DNA from: Methylocella tundrae
GTDB taxonomy: Bacteria > Pseudomonadota > Alphaproteobacteria > Rhizobiales > Beijerinckiaceae
Direction of reading: 5' to 3'
NCBI RefSeq assembly: GCF_901905185.1
Contig: NZ_CABFMQ020000057.1
Span: forward strand, 40,705-104,704
Length of the DNA: 64,000 nucleotides
Below, in pieces: positions 38,541 to 47,551 of the stretch. Every line of letters begins with the position of its first letter. Within the stretch, counting starts at the first letter, position 1. Both the position numbers and the translations under genes were made by a program. Below the pieces are notes generated by a model that had not been told where the DNA came from, ran no database searches, and saw only the letters and a list, made by a program, of their open reading frames with translations.

Positions 38541-39737
38541 ATGACCCATGTGGAAATTCTGGACACCGGTCGCGACCGCGCTGGCGGCTACAAGGTGGAT
38601 GTGAGCCGCGGCGAGCGGATCGGCCGCGTATCGTCGGAATGGTTCTCGAGGCCGGCGGACGAGCGTTACTTGTCCCTGTCGGACCTCTACGCCGCCGTCC
38701 GTGGCCGGACCGAGCGTAGCCGCACCCGAACCGTCGAGCGCGCGGCGATCCGGGTGGAGGCGAGCCGCGACGATGCAGAGCGCTTGGCGCTGATGCTTCC
38801 CGGCACGGATGCGCCAATCGTGCCGACCCATTGGAGCTTCGGTCAGCTCGCCGGCCTGGTCGGAGCGCCGGCGGCCTATCTACGGCAGCTTCCGGCTCCG
38901 CTCGCCGGCATCAACCTGCAATACGGCTTGACGTCCCATCGCACCGAGCAGGTGAAGACGCTCGAGATCGAAGATGGTCGCGTCGAGCTGCGCGCCGTCA
39001 CCGGGCCCGACTACGGCCGCATCTTCGACCACGAGCTGGTCGCGGCCGTGCAGCGGATCGCGGGCAACGGCACGGGCGACACACGCTGGAAGGTCCCGGG
39101 CGTGCTCGACTGGTCAACCGGCATCTACAACCCGCGCATTGACATCACGCTGGACACAACAACGCTCTATGCCTCCGATCGCGACGTCTTCCTCTTCCTG
39201 GTCGACGATCTCAATCCGATCGAGGCGGGGCGGTTGCCCGACGGCTCGCCCGACCTCTATTTCCGTGGCTTCTATTGCTGGAATTCCGAGGTGAGTGCGA
39301 AGACGCTCGGCATGGCGAGCTTCTATCTCCGCGCCGTCTGCCAGAATCGTAATCTTTGGGGCGTCGAGGATTTTGAGGAGATCACCATCCGCCACTCGAA
39401 ATACGCCGCCTCACGCTTCGCGCATGAGGCTGCGCCGGCGCTCACCCGCTTCGCCAATTCCTCGCCGATGCCCTTCGTCAATGGCATCAAGGCGGCCCGA
39501 GAGAAGATCGTGGCCCGCACCGACGATGACCGCAGCGAGTTTCTACGCAAGCGCGGCTTCTCGAAGACCGAGACGGCGAAGATCATCGAGACTGTCTTGA
39601 TCGAGGAAGGGCGCAAACCTGAGAGCGTGTTCGACTTCGTTCAGGGCATCACCGCCGTTGCGCGCGACAAGACCCACCAGGACGCTCGGCTCGACTTGGA
39701 GGCGCGGGCCAAGAAGTTGTTCGATCGGGCAGCCTGA
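38541..39737 (+). CDS. DUF932 plasmid/phage-type protein
   Basis: A 398-residue cytoplasmic protein intact along its length. The DUF932 core is visible: THWSFGQLAGLVGAPAAYL, the GPDYGRIFDHELVAAVQRI segment, RDVFLFLVDD and RGFYCWNSEVSAKTLGMASF, then RHSKYAASRF. Family members are universal in this type of mobile element, next to parB, and their role is unknown. Its ribosome site lies in a hairpin. A 9-base-pair hairpin follows the stop. Confidence 0.88.
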   Translation: MTHVEILDTGRDRAGGYKVDVSRGERIGRVSSEWFSRPADERYLSLSDLYAAVRGRTERSRTRTVERAAIRVEASRDDAERLALMLPGTDAPIVPTHWSFGQLAGLVGAPAAYLRQLPAPLAGINLQYGLTSHRTEQVKTLEIEDGRVELRAVTGPDYGRIFDHELVAAVQRIAGNGTGDTRWKVPGVLDWSTGIYNPRIDITLDTTTLYASDRDVFLFLVDDLNPIEAGRLPDGSPDLYFRGFYCWNSEVSAKTLGMASFYLRAVCQNRNLWGVEDFEEITIRHSKYAASRFAHEAAPALTRFANSSPMPFVNGIKAAREKIVARTDDDRSEFLRKRGFSKTETAKIIETVLIEEGRKPESVFDFVQGITAVARDKTHQDARLDLEARAKKLFDRAA

Positions 39738-39746
39738 CGCCCGGAG

Positions 39747-39778
39747 AGCCGGAGATGCGGAAAAGCGTGTCTCCGGCT
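39747..39778 (+). terminator. hairpin after DUF932
   Basis: AGCCGGAGA (39747-39755) pairs perfectly with TCTCCGGCT (39770-39778) around a 14-base loop, starting 10 bases after the stop. No clean T run follows, so it may be a weak terminator or an RNA-stability element between DUF932 and the parB leader. Confidence 0.45.
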
Positions 39779-39851
39779 TCGTGCCTTTCCGTCTTTCCTG
39801 ATCGTCGGTTTCGCGGCGCGGCCCTCAGAGGAAGAGGGCGGCGCTGCGCTT

Positions 39852-39898
39852 CGTGACGGATAAGGGCTGAGAGAGGCTTTCGGCCGTCCGTCACGGAG
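39852..39898 (+). promoter_or_regulatory. hairpin leader burying the parB ribosome site
   Basis: CGTGACGGA (39852-39860) pairs perfectly with TCCGTCACG (39887-39895); the GGAG ribosome site overlaps the last base of the 3' arm, 9 bases before the ATG at 39908. The loop contains GAGAGGC and CGGC as in the DUF932 leader. Conservation of stem, loop and site between two unlike genes points to shared post-transcriptional control. Confidence 0.62.
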
Positions 39899-39907
39899 TA
39901 TCATCCC

Positions 39908-40804
39908 ATGGCGACTGCCGTTCAGAAGATTACCCTCTCGCCCTCGCGCGACATCCCCTTTAACAAGCTCTTGCTCTCCCAGTCGAACGTCCGGCGCGTG
40001 AAGGCCGATGTCTCGGTTGAGGAGTTGGCCGACGACATCGCCCGCCGCGGCCTACTTCAGGGCCTGAGTGTGCGCGCGGTCGTTGATCAGGCCGGCGTCG
40101 AGACCGGCATGTTCGAAATCCCGGCAGGCGGCCGGCGCTACCGGGCGCTGGAGCTGCTCGTGAAGCAGAAGCGTCTCGCCAAGACCGCGCCGGTGCCGTG
40201 CATCGTCCGCGAAAGCGGCATCGCCGAGGAGGACTCGCTCGCCGAGAACGTCCAGCGCGCGCCGTTGCACCCTCTCGACCAGTTCCGGGCGTTCCTCGCG
40301 TTGCGCGAGAAGGGACAGTCCGAAGAGGAAATCGCCGCCGCGTTCTTCGTCTCGGTCAACGTGGTGAAGCAGCGCTTGAAGCTGGCGTCGGTCTCGCCGG
40401 CGCTACTCGACGTCTACGCCGAGGACGGCATGACACTCGACCAGCTCATGGCCTTCACCGTCTCAGGTGACCATGAGCGCCAGGAGCAGGCCTTCGAGCG
40501 GCTGAAGGCCTCCTACGACAAGCAGCCCTACGCCATCCGTCGCATGTTGACCGAGGGCGCCGTCCGCGCATCCGACAAGCGGGTGCAGTTCGTCGGCGTG
40601 GACGCCTATGTGGCGGCGGGCGGCACGGTGTTGCGCGACCTGTTCCAGGGCGATGACGGCGGCTGGCTGCAGGATGTCGTGCTCGTCGACCAGATGGTGG
40701 CCGACAAGCTGAAGGCGGAGTCGGAGGCAATCGCCGGCGAGCGCTGGAGGTGGATCGAGGTCGCGCCCGACTTCGCCTATGGCCATGCCTTTGGCCTCCG
40801 CTAG
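39908..40804 (+). CDS. ParB-like nuclease-domain protein, truncated by an in-frame TAG
   Basis: A 298-residue N-terminal product of what should be a gene of about 696 codons. The ParB domain is clear: LLLSQSNVRRVKADVSVEEL, IPAGGRRYRALELLVKQKRL and the arginine-rich-helix region ENVQRAPLHPLDQFRAF. A helix-turn-helix follows (SEEEIAAAFFVSVNVVKQRL). At 40802-40804 a TAG stops the frame, yet the next 398 codons continue in the same frame as good coding sequence. The N-terminal half alone may still bind DNA. The element also has its own ParA at 52767. Confidence 0.8.
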   Translation: MATAVQKITLSPSRDIPFNKLLLSQSNVRRVKADVSVEELADDIARRGLLQGLSVRAVVDQAGVETGMFEIPAGGRRYRALELLVKQKRLAKTAPVPCIVRESGIAEEDSLAENVQRAPLHPLDQFRAFLALREKGQSEEEIAAAFFVSVNVVKQRLKLASVSPALLDVYAEDGMTLDQLMAFTVSGDHERQEQAFERLKASYDKQPYAIRRMLTEGAVRASDKRVQFVGVDAYVAAGGTVLRDLFQGDDGGWLQDVVLVDQMVADKLKAESEAIAGERWRWIEVAPDFAYGHAFGLR

Positions 40805-41998
40805 CTTCGCGGCGAGCCCACGCCGCTCTCGGCAAAGGAGGAAACGACCCGCGACGCCTTCCAGGCGGAGTTCGATCGCCTCTCCGAGGAGCACGCGGAC
40901 GCCGACGAACTGGCCGACGATGTCGACGAGCGCCTGTCGGAGCTGGAAACGGCGTTGGAGGGGTTCGAGACCCGGCCTGTCGTGTTCGACCCTGCCGAGA
41001 TCGCCCGTGCCGGCGCCTTCGTCAGCATCGGCGCCGACGGACATTTTCGTGTCGAACGCGGCTACGTCCGCCCTGAGGACGAACTGCCGATCGAGCCGGA
41101 GCTCGTTTCGGCTGAGGACGGAGAGGCGGACCGCGCGATGGCGGCAAGCTTCGAGGGTGACGAAGCCATCGTGGCGGCCGCGCCCGAGGCCGAACCAGAG
41201 GAGGACGAGGGCCTGTCGCCCATCTCCGATCGGCTGATGACCGAGCTGACCTCGCATCGCACGCTCGGCCTCCGTCACGCGCTCGGCGAGCGGCCGGATG
41301 TCGCTTTCCTCGCCGCCCTGCACGTCCTCACGCTGAAGACGTTCTACCACTACGGCTCGGATAGCTGCCTCGAACTCGATTTGAAGAGCGCCAGCTTCGG
41401 TACGCAGGCGCCGGGGCTGAACGACAGCGCATCGGCCGAAGCGATCCGCGTGCGTCACGAAAGCTGGGCGAAGGCGCTTCCCAAAGAGTCGACCGACCTC
41501 TGGGACGCGCTGCAGGAGTGGGACGGCGACAGCCAGGCGGGCCTGTTCGCCCACATCGTCAGCCTCTCGGTCAACGCGGTGTACGAGCCCTGGAACCGGC
41601 GCCCGCGGGCGTTCGCCCATGCCGATCGCCTCGCGCAGGCGGTTGACCTCGACATTGCGGCCGCCGGGTGGAAGGCGACCGTGGATAACTTCCTCGGCCG
41701 AGTGACGAAGGCCCGCATCCTGCAGGCGGTGGCCCAGGCGAAAGGCCAGCGTGCCGCCGATCGGATTGAGCATCTGAAGAAGGGCGACATGGCCGCTGAG
41801 GCGGAAACGCTGCTGGCCGACACCGGCTGGCTGCCCGAGCCGCTGCGCACGCCGGGGCACGCCGCCGACGGCGATCAGGCGCCGGAATCTGCGGTCGAGG
41901 AAACTCCAGAGCAGTTCAGCGAAAAACTGCCGGAGGACGAAGATGAGCAGGTCGCCCAGAATGACGATACCGACGAACCGATGATCGCGGCCGAGTAG
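40805..41998 (+). pseudogene. C-terminal remainder of the ParB-like gene
   Basis: Same reading frame as the ParB N-terminal part, separated from it only by TAG. It reads LRGEPTPLSAKEETTRDAF, then an acidic helical stretch, PVVFDPAEIARAGAFVSIG, FRVERGYVRPEDE and a long domain with LTSHRTLGLRHALGERPDV. A TTG at 40955 could restart translation but has no good site. In related elements these parts form one protein, from memory; a single base change would restore it. Confidence 0.8.
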
Positions 41999-42014
41999 CT
42001 GCCGACTGCAACGA

Positions 42015-42045
42015 GGCCCGCCGGAGACGGCGGGCCTTTTCTTTT
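42015..42045 (+). terminator. rho-independent terminator after the parB gene
   Basis: GGCCCGCCG (42015-42023) and CGGCGGGCC (42028-42036) pair perfectly around GAGA and are followed by TTTTCTTTT. It lies 16 bases after the parB stop and 11 bases before the next gene's ATG. Confidence 0.85.
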
Positions 42046-42056
42046 CGAGGACCATC

Positions 42057-43104
42057 ATGAGCAATACCGCACATGATCTGGCGCAGCGCCTTGCCCGCCA
42101 GGCCGAGGCCGTGTGCCGCAACTATCTCTCGGCAGGCCGTCGCGAGGGCGGCTATTGGCTCGTGGGCGACGTCCGCAACACGCCGGGCCGCTCGATGTTC
42201 GTGCGTCTAAAGGAGTCGCCGAAAGGGCCTGCCGGCAAATGGACCGACGCCGCGACCGGCGAACATGGCGATCTGCTCGATGTGATCCGAGAGAGCTGTG
42301 GCTTGATCGACTTCAAGGACGTCGCCGATGAGGCGCGTTCGTTCCCGAGCCTGCCGCATCCGGAGCCGGATCGTCCCCGATTGCGAACGCCCAGCGCTCC
42401 AACCGGATCGCCAGAGGCGGCACGGCGACTATTCGCCACGTCGCAGCCGATCGACCGCACTCTCGTAGAAACGTATCTCCGCAATCGCGGCATTACGACT
42501 TTGCACGGAACCGGAAGCCTGCGTTTCCACCCGCGCTGTTACTATCGGCCGGACGAGCACAGCCCGACCGAGACCTGGCCAGCGATAATAGCCGCCGTCA
42601 CCGATCTCGCGGGTCATCTGACCGGCGTGCATCGCACCTGGCTCGATCCAGGCGGCTTCACCGAGGCGATGCTCGGCAAGGCGCCGATCGACACGCCGAG
42701 ACGGGCGATGGGCGACCTTCTCGGTCATGCCGTTCGGTTTGGCGTGGCGGGCGAGGTCATGGCGGCCGGGCGAAGGCGTCGAGACGATGCTGTCGCTCAG
42801 ATGCGTCTTGCCGACCCTGCCGATGGTCGCAGCCCTCTCGGCGGCGCATCTCTCCGCCATCCTGTTCCCGGACACGCTGCGGCGACTCTACATCGCCCGC
42901 GACGATGATCCGGCCGGCGACGGCGCAATGGCGACGTTGATCGACCGAGCGCAGGAGGATGGGATCGAAGCGATCGTGATCTCGCCACGACTTGGCGACT
43001 TCAACGAAGATCTCCGCCTGCTTGGGACCGACGCGCTTCGGGCCGCGAGCCGGGTGCAGATCGCGGCGCAGGACGTCGCCCGCTTCATGGAGCTGGCGGC
43101 ATAG
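42057..43104 (+). pseudogene. Toprim-domain primase/helicase-like protein, frameshifted
   Basis: The frame from the ATG at 42057 carries the N-terminal DUF7146-type region (RREGGYWLVGDVRNTPGRS) and runs to about 42770. The Toprim part (GEGVETMLSLRCVLPTLPMV and LYIARDDDPAGDGAM) is in another frame that ends at 43104. Removing one G from the GGG at 42768-42770 joins them as MAAGEGVETM, as expected for the family. The joined protein is about 349 residues. Intact relatives lie between parB and DUF2493 in such elements and probably work in element DNA replication. Confidence 0.8.
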
Positions 43105-43430
43105 CCGGAATGGAATGGGGCGGCGTGGCATCGTCGCCACCACGAGCCCGGCGGTCATTCTTCCCTCAGCGTCGGAGAGGACCACGCCCACGGCCTTCTG
43201 AGAGGGCGATCGGGCAGCAAGCGGCCCGGACCGACAATGGCTACGGCCAACGATTTTCCGGCGCGGCCCAGAGGGCCGCTTTCCATCGCGAAGCAAAATC
43301 GCCGGCCTTCGCCATCCTCCGCCGAGGCTTCGGCCCTCCGCTGCGCTGCGGGTGCAGGTCCGGCCCGCCCGCCGCCTCCGTCGCCATGAAGGCCGCGATG
43401 GGCGCGGCCGATCCGACGAGGAAAGCCGCG
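43105..43430. other. 326-base gap upstream of the DUF2493 gene
   Basis: The DUF2493 frame is open through most of it, but the codons (PRPRPSERAIGQQ and similar) do not look like a protein. It carries several short GC-rich inverted repeats, none with a terminator tail. It is probably a leader. Confidence 0.4.
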
Positions 43431-44360
43431 ATGACCACCGACCATGACGACGACTTCGAGCCGCACCACAGCTCATCCCCGACCGATCAGGTCCTCCACG
43501 AACTCCAGCTCTATGGCTACCGCCCCTTCAACGACGAGCCCGATCCCAGGCCGCTTCCAGAAGCGAACATCCTCGCGGGCAGCATCTCCGACATCTTAGA
43601 CGCCCTCGTCGTGGCGCTTGCTGACACTCGCCTCGAACCCGACCTCGAGGACCTGCTCTGGTCGACGGTGAACGTCTTCCATCGGGCCATCGAACGGATC
43701 GAGCGCGAACTCGACGACAATGAGCTGGCGCAGCAGTGCTCGCAACGGGAACAGGACGGCAGCGAGGTCAAATCCGTCGAGCTGGAACGACTGACGGCGG
43801 AAGGCCAGACGCTCATCGAACGCCGCAACGCCTTCGAGCTGATGCGCGACCAGGCCGCCGACCAGTTCGAACACCACACCCATTCAGCCTGGCGGCCGCG
43901 CAACGGGTCGAAGGTCAACCATCGCAACCTGACCTCGGCGCTGATCGACAGCCGCGATTTCCTGGCGGCGAAGAAGCGCGCCGACAACCAGGTGCTCTTG
44001 CCCGCGGGGCCGAAGGTGGCATTGACCGGCGGCCTCGACTTCAACGATCACCGGCTGATCTGGGCCAAGCTCGATCAGGTCCACGCCAAGCACCCGGACA
44101 TGGTGCTGCTGCACGGCGGCTCGCCGAAGGGCGCCGAGTTGATCGCCGCCAAATGGGCCGACAATCGCAAGGTGCCGCAGATCGCGTTCAAGCCCGACTG
44201 GACGAAGCACCCCAAAGCGGCGCCGTTCAAGCGCAACGACACATTGCTGGAGACTCTGCCGATCGGCGTCCTGCACTTCCCGGGCACCGGCATCCAGGAC
44301 AACCTCGCCGACAAGGCGAAGAAGCTCGGCATCCCGGTCTGGAAGTTCGGCGGCGCGTGA
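43431..44360 (+). CDS. DUF2493 protein (SLOG-like nucleotide-binding domain)
   Basis: A 309-residue protein. The ATG at 43431 has GAGGAAA about 9 bases upstream; the frame is open from 43110 but that part is not coding-like. The N-terminal two-thirds are helical and acidic (LEDLLWSTVNVFHRAIERIE). The C-terminal domain shows the family pattern KVALTGGLDFNDHRLIWAKL, VLLHGGSPKGAELIAAKWA, KAAPFKRNDTLLE and LHFPGTGIQDNLADKAKKLG. DUF2493 belongs to the Rossmann-like YspA/SLOG group. Always found near parB in these elements in my memory; role unknown. Confidence 0.85.
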   Translation: MTTDHDDDFEPHHSSSPTDQVLHELQLYGYRPFNDEPDPRPLPEANILAGSISDILDALVVALADTRLEPDLEDLLWSTVNVFHRAIERIERELDDNELAQQCSQREQDGSEVKSVELERLTAEGQTLIERRNAFELMRDQAADQFEHHTHSAWRPRNGSKVNHRNLTSALIDSRDFLAAKKRADNQVLLPAGPKVALTGGLDFNDHRLIWAKLDQVHAKHPDMVLLHGGSPKGAELIAAKWADNRKVPQIAFKPDWTKHPKAAPFKRNDTLLETLPIGVLHFPGTGIQDNLADKAKKLGIPVWKFGGA

Positions 44361-44427
44361 GCGCCGCCTCCGCGCGGGTCGGACGATTTGGAACGCTTCA
44401 GTTCGCCTCACGCGAAGCGCAGCTGTT

Positions 44428-44868
44428 TCAACCACGATCGTCCTTGTTTGCCTGAAGCTGCCGCAGGACTCCGATCCGGTCAGTAATCTGCCAGTGACCC
44501 GACAATCGGACCCGTGGCGTGACAAAATACAGCGTTGATCCGCTCATCCGAATGGTTTTTCCCGTCGCCGGAAAGCCGGGGATGTCCCCAGCGTGCGTGG
44601 CGCTCCACAACCATGTCATAGCTACGGCGTCGCCGTCCGCGCATAGGCGCTCGATTGCGAACTTCTGATCTGGGAACGGAGCCCTCGATATACGAACGCG
44701 CTCTTGAAATCCGGCGAGGTCAAGCACGCGGCCGTCCCAGAGATCTCCGGGGTCATGATGGATCGTGTAGCGCGGTGCAAGGAAACGCCCAGCCGCATCC
44801 GCGTCGCCGTCGTTCCAAACTTCGCTGATGAACGACCCCAACAGGTCTTTGACCCTCGCAGCTCTCAT
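44428..44868 (-). CDS. SnoaL-like ester cyclase family protein
   Basis: A 146-residue NTF2-fold protein; the ATG at 44868 has AAAGGG about 10 bases upstream and lies 4 bases after the DUF2239 stop, so the two form one operon. SnoaL-type marks are VWNDGDADAAGRFLAPRYTI, HHDPGDLWDGR, FPDQKFAIERLCADGDAVAM and HAGDIPGFPATGK. The family includes polyketide cyclases and many uncharacterised enzymes. It is cargo, not part of the transfer backbone. Confidence 0.8.
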   Translation of the reverse strand: MRAARVKDLLGSFISEVWNDGDADAAGRFLAPRYTIHHDPGDLWDGRVLDLAGFQERVRISRAPFPDQKFAIERLCADGDAVAMTWLWSATHAGDIPGFPATGKTIRMSGSTLYFVTPRVRLSGHWQITDRIGVLRQLQANKDDRG

Positions 44869-44872
44869 GCCT

Positions 44873-45469
44873 TCACCCTTTCCAGGCGGCGCCATCGAAA
44901 AATCGCAACACCTCATTGCAGATATCCGATGGCCATTGCGACATGACTGTTGCGAGCCTGTTTCGATCGCCAGCGAATAGCGCCCGAGCGCCGTCTTCAA
45001 ACGCCGGAAGATCGCCCGCCATGACCGACATGAAGCGATAGGCGGCTTCTACGCGCTCCCGGGACTTTGTGGCCCCGCCGTCCGCCTTACGGGCAGCCTC
45101 GACAAGCTTGCGCAGTGTGATTGACGCGCCTCCGGGCTGACGAGCAAGCCAATCCCAGTGACGCGGCAGGAGCGTGACCTCGCGGGCGACCACTCCGAGC
45201 TTTGGTCGGCCCCGCCCCAGGGTGGATGGCACTTGGGGCGTGTAGCGAGTCACGATTTCCTGCTCGGTTCCCCGCAAATCGAGATCAGCCACTTTGCCGA
45301 TTTCGAGGTCAAACACGATCACCGACGCGGCTGGATTCCGAAGTTGCGCCTGCTTGGCAGCCAACGCGACCTGGGCCAAGCCGCCACTGGCGATACGCGC
45401 GACGCCCTCAAACGCCACGAAGTGCGGCGGGCTGTTGTCTTCCTCTGAAACCTCAGACCGATTTCGCAT
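44873..45469 (-). CDS. DUF2239 protein, copy 1
   Basis: A 198-residue protein: FVAFEGVARIASGGLAQVAL, VIVFDLEIGKVADLDLRG, then GRGRPKLGVVAREVTLLPRH and QPGGASITLRKLVEAARKA. The GRGRPKLG turn and the helix that follows look like an AT-hook plus a ribbon-helix-type DNA-binding part, so it may be a regulator (inference). A second copy lies at 62763-63434. It is divergent from the GIY-YIG gene, with an inverted-repeat operator between them, and is cotranscribed with a SnoaL-like gene. Confidence 0.82.
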   Translation of the reverse strand: MRNRSEVSEEDNSPPHFVAFEGVARIASGGLAQVALAAKQAQLRNPAASVIVFDLEIGKVADLDLRGTEQEIVTRYTPQVPSTLGRGRPKLGVVAREVTLLPRHWDWLARQPGGASITLRKLVEAARKADGGATKSRERVEAAYRFMSVMAGDLPAFEDGARALFAGDRNRLATVMSQWPSDICNEVLRFFDGAAWKG

Positions 45470-45477
45470 AGGACATA

Positions 45478-45518
45478 TTTACCCGGATGAAAATATCTGT
45501 CAATATCACCCGGGTAAA
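45478..45518. promoter_or_regulatory. TTTACCCGG-N23-CCGGGTAAA operator, DUF2239 copy 1
   Basis: TTTACCCGG (45478-45486) and CCGGGTAAA (45510-45518) are perfect inverted arms 23 bases apart, between two divergent starts. The right side reads GTCAATATCACCCGGGTA, almost identical to GTCAATAACACCCGGGTA at the second DUF2239 gene, where the spacing is also 23. Confidence 0.75.
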
Positions 45519-45532
45519 AATTGGAGGCAATT

Positions 45533-45868
45533 TTGGATCGGCAAGAGCGGAAGGCGGCCGTCGCGGCCTACAAGGAGCGGAAGCCTGCTTGGGGCGTCTA
45601 TGCAATCATCTGTGCGGCGACGGGCGAGGCATGGGTCGGATCAAGTCTGCGCGTGGACACCCAGAAGAACAGGATTTGGTTTGAGCTCGGCCTGGGAAAG
45701 AGTCCCCATGCCGCACTTCAGGCCGCATGGAATCAGCATGGCGGGTCTGTGTTCCGGTTCGAGGAGCTTGAACGGCTTCGGGAAGATTTCCCCGAACTCG
45801 AACGCGACGACGAGCTCAAGAAGCGTCAGGCCCTCTGGCAATCGCGGCTTCAGGCATCGGCTGTATAA
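45533..45868 (+). CDS. GIY-YIG-fold nuclease family protein
   Basis: A 111-residue protein. I chose the TTG at 45533 because GGAGG lies 5 bases upstream. The domain starts WGVYAIICAATGEAWVGSS, where VYA and WVG stand for GIY and YIG, and continues with NRIWFELGLGKSPHAALQAA and GGSVFRFEELERL. Such short proteins are single-domain nucleases or degenerate relatives; whether it cuts DNA is not known. It is divergent from DUF2239 behind a shared operator. Confidence 0.8.
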   Translation: MDRQERKAAVAAYKERKPAWGVYAIICAATGEAWVGSSLRVDTQKNRIWFELGLGKSPHAALQAAWNQHGGSVFRFEELERLREDFPELERDDELKKRQALWQSRLQASAV

Positions 45869-46069
45869 TGCGCAGGCAATCCGCCGTCGTTGTTCACGAA
45901 GTCGATCCCTTTCGATGACTGCGGGATCTATCTTTGCCGCGCTCGCGCGCCAGAACTCCCGCGCGATTTCCGCTCCCGGCGAAGGCGCCTTTCGGTTACA
46001 CTTTCGCTCGCGCCGTGGTGGTGGTGGAGGGCGTGACCGTCAGACCTTTATCTCACGGAGTTCGCCGCC

Positions 46070-46510
46070 ATGATCATCTTTGGACCTCTGCTCGTCATCC
46101 TCGGCATCGGCTTCTTCTGCTGACTGCTGTTCACCCTTGCTGTCTTCGCGCTGCCATTCTTCGTCGGTCTGACGATCGGCATCTGGGCGTTCCATACCGG
46201 GGCCGGGGTGCTCGGTGGAACCGCCGTGGGTCTCGTGGCGGGCGGCGTAACCTTTGGCATTGGCCAGCTCGCACTCGCCTTCGTGCCATGGGCGTGGCTT
46301 CGACTCCTGATCATCCTGCTCTATGTCGCGCCCGCGACCGTCGCCGGTTACAGCGCGACGCGCGGAATCGTGCAGATGGCGATGCCTTCGCCAACCTGGC
46401 AGACCATCTTCGCCGTCATCGGCGCAATCGCCGTCAGCGTCACGGCATTCGTCCGCTTCACCGGAATGGCCGCGCCAGGGTCACTCGGACAGGGCTTGGC
46501 GCAGGGCTGA
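46070..46510 (+). pseudogene. small membrane protein with an in-frame TGA
   Basis: The ATG at 46070 (GGAG about 10 bases upstream) starts MIIFGPLLVILGIGFFC and then meets TGA at 46121-46123. The same frame goes on as LLFTLAVFALPFFVGLTIG and three more hydrophobic segments to 46510. TGG in place of TGA would give one 146-residue, four-helix protein. Similar membrane genes sit in this position of related elements, as I recall. A shorter product from a Met at 46208 is possible. Confidence 0.72.
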
Positions 46511-47102
46511 CACCATCGCGTCGACAGGGCGGGGCTGGATCAGGCATTCCGTATGCCCGCCGTCCTCGTCGTCGAACACGGCGTGAGGGCGCTCTCACGT
46601 CGATGCTCACCCGATTATCGCAGAGCCCCGGGTGTCGCGGCCTTCGTTGGAGCGCATGGCCGAGGTGGCGAGGTTTCACCGATACGGCCAACAAAGCGCG
46701 TGAAGGGAGCGTGCAGCAGGAACATGGTCTCCGAAGCAGGAGATCCGTTGGTGGCCAGGACAGGTCTCGGATCGCGGTCGAACTTGCCGGCCGGTCTCCA
46801 CGACGACTCGAAAGTCGCCACGTTCCCCTTGATGTCAGCTCCGTCAGACCGAGCGCACCGAACGGCCTCTTCGATGGACTGATCTGGCCGAAGGCCGGCT
46901 AGAGCCTCGACCGCCTATGGCGCAACAGCGGCGTCAAAACTTTCTTCCCCTGCCGGCTGCGCCGTCATTCCTCGCGAGACAAGAAAGCCCCTCCTTTGCT
47001 GTCGAGCCCCTTCGGGGTGCGCCGTCGGTCGCCTCCGGCCCTTCGATCACCATCGAGGCCGCAATGGTGCGGGCTCGGAAACGGAGATCAAGGAGAACTA
47101 CC
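46511..47102. other. 592-base gap before DUF736; no supportable gene
   Basis: Open frames on both strands are Arg/Pro-rich and typical of non-coding high-GC DNA. One minus-strand stretch (46615-46821) reads somewhat like protein but has no start site. The 3' end holds the DUF736 leader with AAGGAG. Confidence 0.4.
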
Positions 47103-47429
47103 ATGGCCACCATCGGCACCTTCAAGAAGACCGGCGCGAACGAATTCACCGGCGAAATCGTCACCCTCTCGATCCAGGCCAAGAACGTCCGGATCGTCCC
47201 CGAAGTCACCCGCTCCGGCGAGAACAGCTGCAGCCACCGCGTCTATGTCGGCCGGGTCGAGATCGGCGCCGCCTGGGCCAAGCGCTCCAACGAGGGCCGC
47301 GACTATCTGGGCCTCAAGCTCGACGATCCGAGCTTCACCGCCCCGATCTTCGCCAACCTGTTCGACGACGAGGAAGGCGAGGGCTGCAGCCTGATCTGGT
47401 CCCGCCCCAACGGGCGGCGCGGCGACTGA
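47103..47429 (+). CDS. DUF736 protein, copy 1
   Basis: A 108-residue protein with AAGGAG about 8 bases before the ATG. The family pattern is complete: IGTFKKTGANEFTGEIVTLS, VTRSGENSCSHRVYVGRVEI, GAAWAKRSNEGRDYLGLKL and IFANLFDDEEGEGCSLIWSR. It is a small soluble protein of unknown role found in nearly all elements of this type. Copy 2 at 54749 is interrupted by a TAG. It stands alone on the plus strand. Confidence 0.9.
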   Translation: MATIGTFKKTGANEFTGEIVTLSIQAKNVRIVPEVTRSGENSCSHRVYVGRVEIGAAWAKRSNEGRDYLGLKLDDPSFTAPIFANLFDDEEGEGCSLIWSRPNGRRGD

Positions 47430-47551
47430 AGCTCCCGCAAGGCCCCGACCGGCTGGTCCGGGCGGGGCATCGCCTTATGCTCCAAGAGCGACCGCCAACA
47501 GGGCCCCGATCCCTCCCATCGTCTCCCTAGCATGTACGAAAGCCGGATTGG

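Noticed and set aside
40463..42121. 552-codon minus-strand frame across the ParB region
   Set aside because: Arg-rich shadow; the plus strand carries the ParB and C-terminal domains, and its own codon positions do not look coding.
43110..43430. 107-codon N-terminal extension of the DUF2493 frame
   Set aside because: Pro/Arg-rich and unlike the family; a better start with GAGGAAA is at 43431.
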